NCBI GenBank assembly: GCA_016874775.1
Contig: VGTJ01000012.1
Coordinates: forward strand, 1-53,762
DNA length: 53,762 nt
From: Deltaproteobacteria bacterium
GTDB taxonomy: Bacteria > Desulfobacterota > Binatia > Bin18
Reading direction: 5' to 3'
Shown here in pieces: positions 16,893 to 27,052 of this stretch (position 1 is its first letter; every line of letters starts with the position of its first letter). The notes under the pieces were generated by a model that searched no databases, was not told the origin of the DNA, and was given only the letters and a program-made list of their open reading frames with translations. The translations under genes were made by a program, and so were the position numbers.

Positions 16893-17867
16893 TTACCACC
16901 GCACGACCGAGGCTCCCCACGTCAATCCGCCACCACAGGCATTCAAAACCACGATGTCATTGTCACGGATCTTGCCTTGACGAACGGCTTCATCAAGCGC
17001 GATAGGAATGGATGCTGCAGACGTGTTGCCGAACTGCTGCACGTTGCAATAAACTTTATCCATCCCGACCCCCATACGCTCAGCCACGGCTTTGATAATA
17101 CGCAGGTTGGCTTGATGAGGAATCATGAGATGCATATCACTCGCCCCCAGCCCTGCACGCTCCAGTGCCTTGCTCGCAACATCAGATAATGAGCGTACCG
17201 CGACCTTGAACAACTCCGGCCCTTTCATCTGAATACCCCACTCTTTGGGGTGCGACCCTTCTTGGTCGAACGCCTGACGGTGACCAGAGCGAACGTAGAG
17301 TAAATTCCATAGTGATCCACTGGATTCGATCACTGTACTGAGCAGTCCACGATCACCAGGCTGCACATCCAGAACGATTGCTCCTGCTCCGTCGCCAAAT
17401 AACACACAGGTAGAGCGATCTTCCCAATTCACCATCTGGCTCAGCGCATCAGCCCCGACCAAAAGCATGCGACCATATTCACCGCTCTTGGCATAGCTGT
17501 GGACAACCGACATTCCATAGACAAATCCAGCGCACGCCGCGTTTACATCAAAGGCTGGAACGGTGTCGATACCAAGGCGCGCCTGCAACAAACATCCAGT
17601 TGAAGGGAAATAATAATCGCCAGAAACTGTGGCAACCACGATGGCTTGTAAATCACTGGCTTTTAATCCAGAGGCTTGCAACGCCTGTACGCTCGCTTCG
17701 TGCATCAAATCGAGAATATCTTCGCGCTGTTTCATCGCCCGTCGTTCTTCAATGCCGGTGCGCGAAACGATCCAGTCATTGCTGGTGGCGACGCGTTTTT
17801 CCATGTCCGCATTCGTGAGACGGGTCGGCGGCACAGCGGAACCAGTGCCAATGATACGTGCGCCCAT
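16893..17867 (-). CDS. fabH: 3-oxoacyl-ACP synthase III
   Basis: A 324-residue KAS III that condenses acetyl-CoA (or a short branched acyl-CoA) with malonyl-ACP to start fatty acid synthesis. With ATG 17867 (AAAGGG upstream) the catalytic triad is C112 in NAACAG, H251 in IPHQANLRI and N281 in GNTSAASIP. An in-frame TTG at 17873 adds two residues and leaves no spacing to the ribosome site. It lies 55 nt after fabF and just before the ATPase pair. No acpP, fabD or fabG is nearby. Confidence 0.95.
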   Translation of the reverse strand: MGARIIGTGSAVPPTRLTNADMEKRVATSNDWIVSRTGIEERRAMKQREDILDLMHEASVQALQASGLKASDLQAIVVATVSGDYYFPSTGCLLQARLGIDTVPAFDVNAACAGFVYGMSVVHSYAKSGEYGRMLLVGADALSQMVNWEDRSTCVLFGDGAGAIVLDVQPGDRGLLSTVIESSGSLWNLLYVRSGHRQAFDQEGSHPKEWGIQMKGPELFKVAVRSLSDVASKALERAGLGASDMHLMIPHQANLRIIKAVAERMGVGMDKVYCNVQQFGNTSAASIPIALDEAVRQGKIRDNDIVVLNACGGGLTWGASVVRW

Positions 17868-17928
17868 GCGCAAGCCCTTTCTGTTGTGTTCAGTGATGTC
17901 GGAGCAATGGACCGTCAGGAGTGTGCGG

Positions 17929-19179
17929 TTATTCGGTCCACTTGCGAAAAGCTAAACAGGCATTGGTGCCACCAAAGCCAAACGAATTCGATAATGCAAC
18001 ACGAATCGAGGCTTTGCGAGCAGTATTCGGGACATAATCAAGATCACATTCGGGGTCTGGTTCTTCATAGTTAATGGTCGGCGGAAGCATACCGCGGTCC
18101 ACTGCCAATACAGAATATACGGCTTCCACCCCACCAGCTGCGCCTAACAAATGACCAGTCATCGATTTGGTTGAACTCACTGCGATACGCGCCGCATGTT
18201 CACCAAAGACGCGTTTGATCGCTTGCGTCTCGGTTGCGTCGTTGTACGGTGTCGAAGTGCCGTGCGCGTTGATGTAATCCACTTCATACGGGTCGAGATC
18301 CCCGCTTCGTAAGGCCATGCGCATACAACGGACTGCCCCTTCGCCCTCAGGAGAGGGAGCGGTCATGTGATAAGCATCGGCGTTGGCCCCGTAACCGACC
18401 ACCTCAGCGTAAATCTTTGCTCCACGCCGTTTCGCCATGTTCAGCTCTTCAAGGATAACGACTCCCGCTCCTTCTGACATGACAAATCCATCACGATTTT
18501 TATCAAATGGACGACTTGCCTTTTCAGGTTCATCATTACGTGATGACACAGCTTTGAGTGCAATGAACCCACCCAGCCCAAGCGGAGTCAGCGCCGCCTC
18601 GGCACCACCAGCAATCACCGCATCTTGCTCCCCTAAACGAATCAACCGGAAAGCTTCACCAATCGCATGCGCTCCAGAAGAGCACGCGCTTGTCGGTGTG
18701 TAGCTAATACCTTTCGCGCCATAGCGAATAGAGATTTGTCCAGGTGCAAGGTTAGCGATCAGCTTGGGAATGAAGAAGGGAGAGACTTTTTTCAAGCGCG
18801 TTTCCAAGAAGAGCTTATGGTACTCTTCAATGCTGGTGAGCCCACCGATACCAACGCCGACGATGGTCCCCACCATGTCTTCGTTTTCTGGTGTAATCGG
18901 CAGACGCGATTCATCCATCGCCATTTGGGCCGCAGCTACAGCGTACTGGATGAACGGGTCCATCTTCTTTACGTCTTTCTTTTCGATGAAGTCTTCAGGG
19001 GCAAAGTCTTTGACTTCACCGGCAATGCGCGTAGGAAAGTCAGAGACATCGAAGCGCGTTACCGGACCAACGCCAGAACGGCCCTCCATCAACGCTTGCC
19101 AATTTTTCTCGACACCAGTGCCAAGCGGACTGACCACCCCCACCCCGGTAATAACAACACGTCGTCGCTCGCGGTCCAT
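17929..19179 (-). CDS. fabF: 3-oxoacyl-ACP synthase II
   Basis: A 416-residue KAS II that elongates acyl-ACP with malonyl-ACP. The catalytic residues are C166 ([14 protein letters not shown]), H306 ([11 protein letters not shown]) and H343 ([12 protein letters not shown]). The C-terminal [15 protein letters not shown] is canonical. ATG 19179 has GCAGGAG five nucleotides upstream. It is first of the four-gene operon fabF-fabH-ATPase-ATPase. Confidence 0.95.
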   Translation of the reverse strand: MDRERRRVVITGVGVVSPLGTGVEKNWQALMEGRSGVGPVTRFDVSDFPTRIAGEVKDFAPEDFIEKKDVKKMDPFIQYAVAAAQMAMDESRLPITPENEDMVGTIVGVGIGGLTSIEEYHKLFLETRLKKVSPFFIPKLIANLAPGQISIRYGAKGISYTPTSACSSGAHAIGEAFRLIRLGEQDAVIAGGAEAALTPLGLGGFIALKAVSSRNDEPEKASRPFDKNRDGFVMSEGAGVVILEELNMAKRRGAKIYAEVVGYGANADAYHMTAPSPEGEGAVRCMRMALRSGDLDPYEVDYINAHGTSTPYNDATETQAIKRVFGEHAARIAVSSTKSMTGHLLGAAGGVEAVYSVLAVDRGMLPPTINYEEPDPECDLDYVPNTARKASIRVALSNSFGFGGTNACLAFRKWTE

Positions 19180-19255
19180 ATATCTCCTGCCTTTACCAGC
19201 GTACTTCTACGGAAGTTCGTGTAATCTTAATGGCTCTCATGGCGGTCTGCAACCA

Positions 19256-20044
19256 CTACGGCAGCACGGGAATCCGCCCATAGCCAAGCCGCCAGAAATA
19301 TACATAGAGAACGGCGAGACTGAATACGGTAAATAGGGCCAACGTATCTCCGCCGTTCCATAAGACACGCTGATACGATGTGCGCGTCCGACCGGAGTTA
19401 AAGCCGCGTACCTCAAGTGCAACGGCCATTTGATCCGCTCGTCGCAATGCCCCCATGAAGACGGGAATCATCACAAAAACGTAGTGACGCAACCGTTGTA
19501 GCAACGGACCACGACTCATATCGAGCCCACGACAGCGCTGTGCTTGAATGACAGTGAAGGCTGCTTCAAGAAAAAGCGGAACCAAGCGAAACGCCAAAGT
19601 GATAGTGAAACCTATCCGATATGGAAGCCCGAGCAGAGTAAAAGCGTAGGCAAACTCTTCAATACGCGTGGTAGATAAAAAGAGGATGCCAGTAGCGAGG
19701 AACGTACTCAGCTTCAGCGCCGTGCCAAGCCCGAACATCATTCCTTCGCGTGTCACTGGTACGTCAGGAAACATCGCAAGTGGAGATCCGCGCCCATAAA
19801 ACACGCTCCAGATAATGATCGTAAAGGTAAAAATAAAGAAGAATAGGATACGTAAGCGACGAAGATTCGTGACTGAGTCGGTCAGCCAGATTAGCGTGAA
19901 CATTCCGAGACTAATCGGCAAAATGAACAACGGGTGATCTACGACAAACGCGGCAATAAAAAACAGCAACATCCCCAGCACCTTCACAAGTGGGTGACGG
20001 CGATGAACAAACGTACGACGGTCGAGATAAAGAAACAGTGGCAT
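19256..20044 (-). CDS. ECF transporter transmembrane T component (EcfT/CbiQ-like)
   Basis: A ~262-residue integral membrane protein with about five or six helices. The cytoplasmic coupling helices show QAQRCRGLDMSRG and ADQMAVALEVRGFNSG, the two short R-G motifs that dock onto the EcfA ATPases. ATG 20044 is preferred over TTG 20053; neither has a clear ribosome site. It is the last gene of the operon, 72 nt after the amidase, while the S and A components open the same operon ~7 kb upstream. It probably serves them rather than a remote S component. Confidence 0.88.
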   Translation of the reverse strand: MPLFLYLDRRTFVHRRHPLVKVLGMLLFFIAAFVVDHPLFILPISLGMFTLIWLTDSVTNLRRLRILFFFIFTFTIIIWSVFYGRGSPLAMFPDVPVTREGMMFGLGTALKLSTFLATGILFLSTTRIEEFAYAFTLLGLPYRIGFTITLAFRLVPLFLEAAFTVIQAQRCRGLDMSRGPLLQRLRHYVFVMIPVFMGALRRADQMAVALEVRGFNSGRTRTSYQRVLWNGGDTLALFTVFSLAVLYVYFWRLGYGRIPVLP

Positions 20045-20116
20045 AGCGGGCAATGGATGGTGAAGAATGTAAAATGAGAGAGTTATTTTTCTTGGTTCTG
20101 TAGCAAGTGAGAAACT

Positions 20117-21346
20117 TCATGAACGCTTTGCGTTGCTTTCGGCTAGTGCGTGGACAGTATCGGCAAGCACATCGATCCCCAGGCAAATATCCGCCTCGTT
20201 GGTGTCTTCGGTAATATCATGGCTGCGACCGCCAATACTGGGAATAAACAGCATCGCCGTCGGTACGTGACGAGTTAACACCATCGCGTCATGGCCAGCA
20301 CCGCTCGGCATACGTAGGCTCGCTGCTCCACGACTAAGTGCGGCAGCTTCGATCATCGTAGCCACACGTTCATCCATCTCAGCCGGTGAGATACGAATCA
20401 GTTCGTTTGCCTGTACACTAACACCACCACGACCATTCGCTTGTGTGGCTGCAGCAATAATCTCACCTTGCATACGATCAAGCGTCACTTCCGATACGTC
20501 ACGAAATTCGATGAGTACTCGTGCAAGATTCGGAACAACGTTGCCAGCGCCGGGTTCGAAGACGATATGTCCGAAGTTCCACACGCTGTCAGGACTACGA
20601 ACCTGCGCGAACCGCTGCATGAGATCGTGACAATATGAGATCAACGCACCACCAGCGTCTTTACGCAAATGCATCGGCGTAGTGCCAGCGTGGTCAGCTT
20701 GTCCGGTGCACGTGACGTGCACACGTCGGATACCCACAATCCCTGTGACAACACCAATTTTTTTGCCTTCGATTTCAAGCCGCGGTCCTTGCTCGATATG
20801 ACCTTCGAGATACGCAACATGCCGGCCCGGATCTAGTTTCACGCGTGGACGGCCTGCGTAACCGGATTCGCTCAGTGCCTCACGCAGTGTCGTTCCTTGC
20901 TGACTTTTCGCTGCCTCTATGTCCGCATCAGACAACTGCCCGCAGAAGGAAAGACTCCCTGCCAACGCGCGATAGGTCCCTTCTTCATCAGCAAAGGAAA
21001 TGACATCGACACCGACATCGCTTTGCACGCCAGCTTCAATACGCGACCGTGCAATCTCCAACCCGTACAACACACCCATCGCCCCATCTAACCAGCCACC
21101 TTTCGGCACTGAGTCTGTGTGTGATCCCATAAGGATAGCTTTGCTAACCCCTTTGGTTCGCCCGTATACATTGCCGATACCATCAATCTGCGCGTCGAGA
21201 CCAGCCTCGATCATCCGCTGTAACAACCAGTGTCGTGCTGCTCCGTCTTCGGGAGTGAATGAGAGCCGATGCACGCCAGTCCTCACCTGGCCAAACTTCG
21301 CCAACGTACGTAGATCATCGAGTAAGCGGCGGTAGTGTATTTGCAT
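20117..21346 (-). CDS. M20-family N-carbamoyl-amino-acid hydrolase / allantoate amidohydrolase-like
   Basis: A 409-residue binuclear-metal amidase of the HyuC/AmaB/AllC group, which removes a carbamoyl group from N-carbamoyl amino acids or ureides. Metal-site segments are visible: MGSHTDSVPKGGWLDGAMGV, FADEEGTYRALAGS, YLEGHIEQGPRLE and the C-terminal PSGAGHDAMVL. The dimerisation domain carries GQADHAGTTPMHLRKDAG. ATG 21346 (MQIHYRR) has AAGAGG upstream and is preferred over ATG 21373. It lies 53 nt after hyuB. With HyuA and HyuB it fits hydantoin, then N-carbamoyl amino acid, then amino acid. Confidence 0.9.
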   Translation of the reverse strand: MQIHYRRLLDDLRTLAKFGQVRTGVHRLSFTPEDGAARHWLLQRMIEAGLDAQIDGIGNVYGRTKGVSKAILMGSHTDSVPKGGWLDGAMGVLYGLEIARSRIEAGVQSDVGVDVISFADEEGTYRALAGSLSFCGQLSDADIEAAKSQQGTTLREALSESGYAGRPRVKLDPGRHVAYLEGHIEQGPRLEIEGKKIGVVTGIVGIRRVHVTCTGQADHAGTTPMHLRKDAGGALISYCHDLMQRFAQVRSPDSVWNFGHIVFEPGAGNVVPNLARVLIEFRDVSEVTLDRMQGEIIAAATQANGRGGVSVQANELIRISPAEMDERVATMIEAAALSRGAASLRMPSGAGHDAMVLTRHVPTAMLFIPSIGGRSHDITEDTNEADICLGIDVLADTVHALAESNAKRS

Positions 21347-21399
21347 GAACGCCTCTTTTCTTGATTGGCCCATGCCGGAAACGCTTCGCGTATCCCGGC

Positions 21400-23214
21400 C
21401 TACTCGCGTACTGCCGCTCGTCGTTTCTCTCGACAGGCTGTGGTTACGGCTTCATCGAGTTGCAGTGACTCTGAGATAATCACCCCATACTCCCGCTCGG
21501 CGGTTGCAATCGAATAGTATCCGTCACGTACATCATCAAGCACCCGCTGCGGATCACGTGACAGGGGATCACCATACCCACCGCCAGTGGCGCCCACTGC
21601 AACAAAGATATCTCCGGCAGTCACAGTGCGATAGGCAACCTTCGATGGAAGTGAGATCTCCTCACCGTCTGCGGTCTGTTGAATCAGTTGACCTGGACAA
21701 CCTGAGCCACCGCCTTTATATCCCCAAGCCGGATAGCCGAAGCCATCACCTTCGACCGACGCCCCTCCACCACTCAAGTAGCGAATGGACTTGATCGACG
21801 CGAGTCCGCCGCGCCACTGACCAGGCGCGCAAGCATCTTCGCGTAATTCGTAGCGCTCAACGCGTAACGGGACATGCGACTCGATATCCTCGATCGGGTT
21901 GTTGCGTGTGTTGGCATAGAGCGTATCCACCGCATCCATTCCGTCGCGGCCATAGCGTCCACCGTAACTTCCCTCGAAGATTTCGAGATGAACCCACGGT
22001 CGTTGGTTACGAAAACCACTAGCCGCGATCACTTTAAGATTGCCAACCCCTGCACACACTTGTTCTGGCAATGCTTGGGACAACGCCCGCATTACCGTAT
22101 CGCACAACATGTTTCCACCAACGAAACGTGCAATAGTCGGCGCAGGAAAGATCGGATTTACTAAGGTTCCTTCTGGAGCAACGATAGTGATGGGCCGGTA
22201 CAATCCGCTATTTTGTGGAATGTTGCCATACGTCTCCGTATCTAAGAGCACTGACCGTAAGACTAACCACACCGCAACATCGACCGTGCCGACGAACGGC
22301 AAGTTGATCGGTCGATCCGCTACTTGCGGTGCTGTGCCGGCAAGGTCGACGATCATGTCACTACCGTTCACGGTGAGTGTGACCACGATTGGGAGATTGC
22401 GTCGGCTTGGATTAGGATCGTCCAAATAGCCGTCCATATAGCCAGTGGCGGTGTAGCGACCGTCAGGAATGCGCTCGATTGCCTGACGCATGAGCCGCTC
22501 AGAATAATCAAACAATTCGGCACACGCAGCTTCGACCGTCGCAAGGCCGTAACGCTCGATCAACTCAACGTACCGTGCGGCACCGATACGACAAGCCGCA
22601 ATTTGGGCTTCCATATCGCCAACGACCAAATCAGATACGCGAACATTATCTCGTAAGATTTGCCACACGGCATCATTGCGCTTTCCTTGATCAAAAACCT
22701 TAATCGCCTTGAATTGTAAACCTTCAGCATAGGCGTCCACGGCTTCGACAATACCAGTGCTTCCCGGTGTTTGTGAGCCAATATCAAGGTGGTGAGCGGT
22801 CGTCACCGAAAACCCCACCAACTGATCGTTGAAAAAGACCGGTACACAAAAACCAACATCAGGTCCGTGACTGGCGCCACCATAGGGGTCGTTATGCATG
22901 ATCACATCCCCTGGCCGAATCGACTCGCCTCGTGCCGCGAGTTGTTGCAAAATGCCGCGGACATAGCCAGGAATCGGGCCAGACTGCAGCGGTGTACTTT
23001 GACGCGACTCACATAATTGTTGTCCTTGGGCATTCACCAGCGCCGCACCAAAATCTTCAGACTCACGGATAATGCTTGAGTACGCCATGCGCATCAGCTT
23101 ATAGCCCATCTCTATGGCAATTTGCTCTAACGCGCCCAGGATCACACTCGTAGTGATGGGATCGATTGTCGGCTTTTTGTCAGTGCCGACGGTGGCAGTG
23201 GCGTGTTGGGTCAT
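21400..23214 (-). CDS. hyuB: Hydantoinase/oxoprolinase subunit B
   Basis: A 604-residue HyuB-family subunit. Typical stretches are MRMAYSSIIRESEDFGAALV, GDVIMHNDPYGGASHGPDVG, TTAHHLDIGSQTPGS and the C-terminal GGGGYGDPLSRDP-type loop (here GATGGGYGDPLSRDP). In known members the A subunit activates the substrate with ATP and the B subunit completes hydrolysis or carboxylation. The start overlaps the hyuA stop (ATGA). Close relatives include N-methylhydantoinase, 5-oxoprolinase, acetone carboxylase and caprolactamase subunits, so the substrate is open. Confidence 0.92.
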   Translation of the reverse strand: MTQHATATVGTDKKPTIDPITTSVILGALEQIAIEMGYKLMRMAYSSIIRESEDFGAALVNAQGQQLCESRQSTPLQSGPIPGYVRGILQQLAARGESIRPGDVIMHNDPYGGASHGPDVGFCVPVFFNDQLVGFSVTTAHHLDIGSQTPGSTGIVEAVDAYAEGLQFKAIKVFDQGKRNDAVWQILRDNVRVSDLVVGDMEAQIAACRIGAARYVELIERYGLATVEAACAELFDYSERLMRQAIERIPDGRYTATGYMDGYLDDPNPSRRNLPIVVTLTVNGSDMIVDLAGTAPQVADRPINLPFVGTVDVAVWLVLRSVLLDTETYGNIPQNSGLYRPITIVAPEGTLVNPIFPAPTIARFVGGNMLCDTVMRALSQALPEQVCAGVGNLKVIAASGFRNQRPWVHLEIFEGSYGGRYGRDGMDAVDTLYANTRNNPIEDIESHVPLRVERYELREDACAPGQWRGGLASIKSIRYLSGGGASVEGDGFGYPAWGYKGGGSGCPGQLIQQTADGEEISLPSKVAYRTVTAGDIFVAVGATGGGYGDPLSRDPQRVLDDVRDGYYSIATAEREYGVIISESLQLDEAVTTACREKRRAAVRE

Positions 23215-25289
23215 GCCGTATCTCCAATCGTTATGATAAAGTTGCCGTGCTCATCAGCCTGACCGCAACATCCCGGTGGGATTACTGTTGTACTATCAGA
23301 TTGAAGGAGAATAGCTGGCCCATTCACAATCTGACCAAGGGGAAGTTTCTCGTGTCGATAGAAAGCAGTCGGAAATGCGTTGAGGCCGCTTTGGATGCGA
23401 AAGACGCACTCGTCCCTTTTGACGAACGCTTCATCCAGCGACCCACCCGTCTGTGACGGTAGTTGCTGGATCTTTTGCGTTGGCCCAATCCCCGTGACGC
23501 GAATATTGACGAATTCTATAGGGCTTGTGACAAAACAGTGGCCATATTCAGCTTCATGCTGACGATGGAATGCATCAGCGGTTTGTTGCATGTTCCTTTC
23601 ACCGAGCGGTCCGTTTGGTATGGGCACGCGTAACTCATACCCTTGGCCAACATATCGCGCGTCAGCATAACGTTCGAACGTCACTGTCGTGGGCTCGACA
23701 CCATCTCTCACAAATTGTTCATGAAGCGTTCGTTTCATCTCGGCAAAATCGGCATTGAGCTGAGGATAATCCAGCCCAGGATGGACTTGAAAGGCTGTTT
23801 TAAGTGTGTCGTATTGCAAATCGGTAGTGAGCAACCCCAACGCGGACGTTAGGCCAGGAAAGTACGGAACGATGCAGACAGGAATACTGAGCATCCTCGC
23901 AACTTCAGCGCCATGCAGAGGCCCGGCGCCACCAAATGCCACTAGTGCATAGTCGCGCGGGTCGATACCTTTTTGTACCGTGCGCGAGCGAATCGCGTTA
24001 GCCATGTTGTTATTGACGATCGTGATAATGCCTTCGGCTGCTTCGAGGTCAGATAGTCCCACTTGTTGAGCAAATTCATCAATCACTCGCTGTGCAGCAA
24101 TAGCGTCAAGCCGCATTGCCCCGCCGAGGAAATTGTCTTTATCGAGTCGTCCCAACACCAGATTCGCATCGGTTACCGTCGGTGTTGACCCACCACGACC
24201 ATACGCTGCGGGTCCAGGCTGCGAGCCTGCACTTTGCGGCCCAACCCGAAAGGCGCCACCGGCATCGATCCTGGCAATGCTTCCGCCCCCGGCACCAATG
24301 GTGTGAATGTCGATCATTGGCACCATTGCCGGATACCCGGCAATCCATGTGTCTCGCGCCGTCGCTTCGCTAAAGGTACCGTCAGTGACAACACCAATGT
24401 CGGCACTGGTCCCGCCCATATCAAAGGTGATCAAACGCGGATAGTGCGACAGCGCACCAGACCACGCTCCACCCAGCACCCCGGCTGCTGGACCAGAGAG
24501 GAGAGTGAGTACCGGTTTTTCTGCAATCATTGCAGGCGTGGCGACGCCGCCGTTCGATCGCATAATGTGCAACTCTGCACGCAAACCCGCGTCGCGCAGA
24601 CGCTGTGCCAATCGCGTAATATATCGCTGCACAGTTGGCCCAACGAAGGCATTCATGGCGGTTGTGGTGAAACGTTCGAACTCTCGGAATTGCGGTGTGA
24701 CAGACGCTGAGGTCGCCACAAACACCTCGGGATATTCTTCCCTGATAATGTCTCGCGCCCGTTCCTCATGCCGTGGATTCAGATACGAGAACAAGAAACA
24801 GACGGCGATCGCTTCAGCACCTTCGGCCTTCAGTTCACGCGCTGCTTGTCGGACTTCCTCTTCATTGAGCGGAACCAACACGTCTCCTTTTGGAGGAACG
24901 AGGCGTTCGCTCACGACCTTGCGGTGTCGGCGCCGTGCCAGCGGACGGTCTTGCCAGGGAATTTCCTGCTGAATGGAATAATGTTGCGGTCGTTGATGAC
25001 GCCCAATATGCAGGAGGTCGCGGTATCCTTTAGTGGTAATCACACCAACACGAGCACCGTTGTATTCAAGTAATGCGTTGGTTGCAATTGTCGTCCCATG
25101 ATAGATTCGCTCAATGTCAGTGAGGTCAAATTTATGGCGGGTGCAGAGTTGAGTAATTCCAGAAATAACTCCCAGTGATGGGTCAGTCGAGGTTGTTGGT
25201 ACTTTATGGATGAATACCTGACGGGTTACCGTGTCTGTGTAAATCACGTCCGTAAACGTCCCACCGACATCGACCCCGATGAGATTCAT
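23211..25289 (-). CDS. hyuA: Hydantoinase/oxoprolinase subunit A (ATP-dependent)
   Basis: A 692-residue ATP-dependent A subunit with an actin-like nucleotide fold: GVDVGGTFTDVIYTD at the N-terminus, HGTTIATNALLEYNGARVG, FDMGGTSADIGVVTDG and TIGAGGGSIARID. ATG 25289 is chosen because it overlaps the ATPase stop as ATGA and begins exactly at the conserved MNLIGVDVGGT; a longer frame from 25328 would intrude into the upstream gene. It forms a heteromer with HyuB. Known family reactions are ATP-driven opening of N-methylhydantoin or 5-oxoproline; which applies here is not determined. Confidence 0.93.
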   Translation of the reverse strand: MNLIGVDVGGTFTDVIYTDTVTRQVFIHKVPTTSTDPSLGVISGITQLCTRHKFDLTDIERIYHGTTIATNALLEYNGARVGVITTKGYRDLLHIGRHQRPQHYSIQQEIPWQDRPLARRRHRKVVSERLVPPKGDVLVPLNEEEVRQAARELKAEGAEAIAVCFLFSYLNPRHEERARDIIREEYPEVFVATSASVTPQFREFERFTTTAMNAFVGPTVQRYITRLAQRLRDAGLRAELHIMRSNGGVATPAMIAEKPVLTLLSGPAAGVLGGAWSGALSHYPRLITFDMGGTSADIGVVTDGTFSEATARDTWIAGYPAMVPMIDIHTIGAGGGSIARIDAGGAFRVGPQSAGSQPGPAAYGRGGSTPTVTDANLVLGRLDKDNFLGGAMRLDAIAAQRVIDEFAQQVGLSDLEAAEGIITIVNNNMANAIRSRTVQKGIDPRDYALVAFGGAGPLHGAEVARMLSIPVCIVPYFPGLTSALGLLTTDLQYDTLKTAFQVHPGLDYPQLNADFAEMKRTLHEQFVRDGVEPTTVTFERYADARYVGQGYELRVPIPNGPLGERNMQQTADAFHRQHEAEYGHCFVTSPIEFVNIRVTGIGPTQKIQQLPSQTGGSLDEAFVKRDECVFRIQSGLNAFPTAFYRHEKLPLGQIVNGPAILLQSDSTTVIPPGCCGQADEHGNFIITIGDTA

Positions 25290-27052
25290 GACTGAAAGGT
25301 CCTTTCCTGAGACGAATTGTGTATCCATGTCAACAACTCTTCAACCGATAACGGTGTTACTCCGAACTTCCTACCGATGAGTGTCACGTCAGGCGGTCGA
25401 AAAGCAGCTTGAGCGCATAACTCAGGTTGTGCGCACATGGAACGCATAGGGCCATCCCACAGCAAGCGCCCTGCGGACATCAACAACGCACGTTCGGCAT
25501 ATTCGACAGCCACCCAAGGTACGTGCGTGATGATAATAAGCGTTCGTCCATCGCGATGGAGCTGTTTCAGTAGTTCCATCATTTGTCGTTGTTCGCGGTA
25601 ATCGAGACCGGTCGTCGGTTCATCAAGAATTAACACACGTGGGCGCATCGACAGCAACGCCGCAACCGCGAGACGTTGCCGCTCTCCTCTGCCAAGAAGG
25701 AACGGATCCTGCTCACGCACGTGTTGTAAGCCGACTGCTGTCAGTGCTTCGTCCACCCGTGAGCGGACTTCTTCTGAGGTAAGACCGATGTTCTGCGGCC
25801 CAAAGGCAACTTCTGCTTCTACCGTTTCAGCAAATAATTGATGGTCAGGATTTTGAAAAACATAGCTCACTTCTTGAGCCACCTGAACGAGTGGCAGTGT
25901 TGACAGTTCTTTCCCGCGTAAGAGCACTTGGCCATGAGTCGGCACGAGCAATCCACTGATGTGTTTTGCTAATGTTGTCTTTCCGGAGCCGTTCTTGCCC
26001 AACAGCGCAATAAACTCTCCCTCACCTATAGTGAGTGAAACCTGCTGTACCGCGGAGGGGCCGTCGGCATACGTATGCGAAATGGTGTGTAACGAAAGAA
26101 GTAGGGGTTGTTGCTGGTTCTCATGCTGTTCTTGCGAGGGAACCGTCAAGGACTCTGCCGGTGAGTGCTGTTGCAGGAGTGTTGCTGCGGCTTCTGGCTT
26201 TCGTGGATATTCACGCACGCCGAGCACGGGAAAGAGACGGTCGCAATCATGCGGTTTGATTCCGTAGTGTTCGAGCATCTCTACGTGCGGCAAAAGCTCA
26301 TGAGGTGGACCATCAGCGACGATTGCACCCGCGGCCAGAATCAACAGTCGATCGGCTTCGAGTGCGGCTGTGATTTCATGCTCTATGACTACGAGCGTAT
26401 GACCTTGGGTGCGCATCTGTCCCAGGAGCGTGAAAATCTCTTGTCGCCCCTCTGGGTCAAGATCGGTTGTCGGCTCATCAAATACGAGAACACGTGGGCG
26501 CAGCGCTAACAATGCAGCAATGGCTAACCGCTGTTTCTGCCCGCCAGATAACGTCGTTGGGTCCCGCTCCTCAAACCCCGACAAACCAACCTGCGCAAGC
26601 GCTGTAGTTAAACGATGGTGCATCTCAGCCGGTTCGACACCAAGCTGCTCTAAGCCAAATGCGACTTCGTCTCGGACTGTGGTCGAAAAGAGTTGTGCTT
26701 CAAAATCTTGGAAAACCATCCCGATGGTTTCGGCTAATTCCCCCACCTTTTCCACCGCCAAGCGTTTGTCGAAGAGTCGCACCTCGCCGGTAAATTGTCC
26801 GTTCTGAAAGGCAGGAATCACACGGTTCAAACACTTCGCTAGTGTTGATTTTCCTGCACCAGACGCCCCCATGATCACAACCATTTCTCCCTGCCGAATT
26901 TGCAGCGACACCTCGCGTAACGCAGGTATGGTCGTGTCAGCATAGGTAAACGACACCTGATCGAGCGCCAGTGCTTCTTCCCTGGACGAGTGGGCGACGT
27001 GGGGCTCGTCTTTTGAGGACTCTGGACTTTGGACTCTAGACTCTGGACTCAC
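25286..27052 (-). CDS. Fused double ATPase of an ECF transporter (EcfA1-EcfA2 in one chain)
   Basis: A 588-residue protein holding two complete ABC ATPase domains. Domain 1 has Walker A GASGAGKST, signature LSGGQKQRLAIAAL and Walker B VLVFDEPTTDLD. Domain 2 has GKNGSGKTT, an altered signature LGRGERQRLAVAAL and VLILDEPTTGLD. A Q-rich linker (~45 residues) joins them. GTG 27052 is chosen because it overlaps the S-component stop as GTGA; an ATG at 27073 is possible. Residues just after the start (SPESRVQSPESS) are encoded by a short tandem repeat and probably carry no function. It energises the S and T components of this operon. Confidence 0.9.
   Translation of the reverse strand: MSPESRVQSPESSKDEPHVAHSSREEALALDQVSFTYADTTIPALREVSLQIRQGEMVVIMGASGAGKSTLAKCLNRVIPAFQNGQFTGEVRLFDKRLAVEKVGELAETIGMVFQDFEAQLFSTTVRDEVAFGLEQLGVEPAEMHHRLTTALAQVGLSGFEERDPTTLSGGQKQRLAIAALLALRPRVLVFDEPTTDLDPEGRQEIFTLLGQMRTQGHTLVVIEHEITAALEADRLLILAAGAIVADGPPHELLPHVEMLEHYGIKPHDCDRLFPVLGVREYPRKPEAAATLLQQHSPAESLTVPSQEQHENQQQPLLLSLHTISHTYADGPSAVQQVSLTIGEGEFIALLGKNGSGKTTLAKHISGLLVPTHGQVLLRGKELSTLPLVQVAQEVSYVFQNPDHQLFAETVEAEVAFGPQNIGLTSEEVRSRVDEALTAVGLQHVREQDPFLLGRGERQRLAVAALLSMRPRVLILDEPTTGLDYREQRQMMELLKQLHRDGRTLIIITHVPWVAVEYAERALLMSAGRLLWDGPMRSMCAQPELCAQAAFRPPDVTLIGRKFGVTPLSVEELLTWIHNSSQERTFQS
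27004..27052. repeat. Degenerate tandem GGACTCT-like repeats at the ATPase 5-prime end
   Basis: Plus-strand tract with units GGACTCT, GGACTTT, GGACTCT, GACTCT and GGACTC in a row at about 27016-27050. It falls in the first codons of the double-ATPase gene and is read as SPESRVQSPESS. Simple repeats of this type usually sit between genes. Confidence 0.6.
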
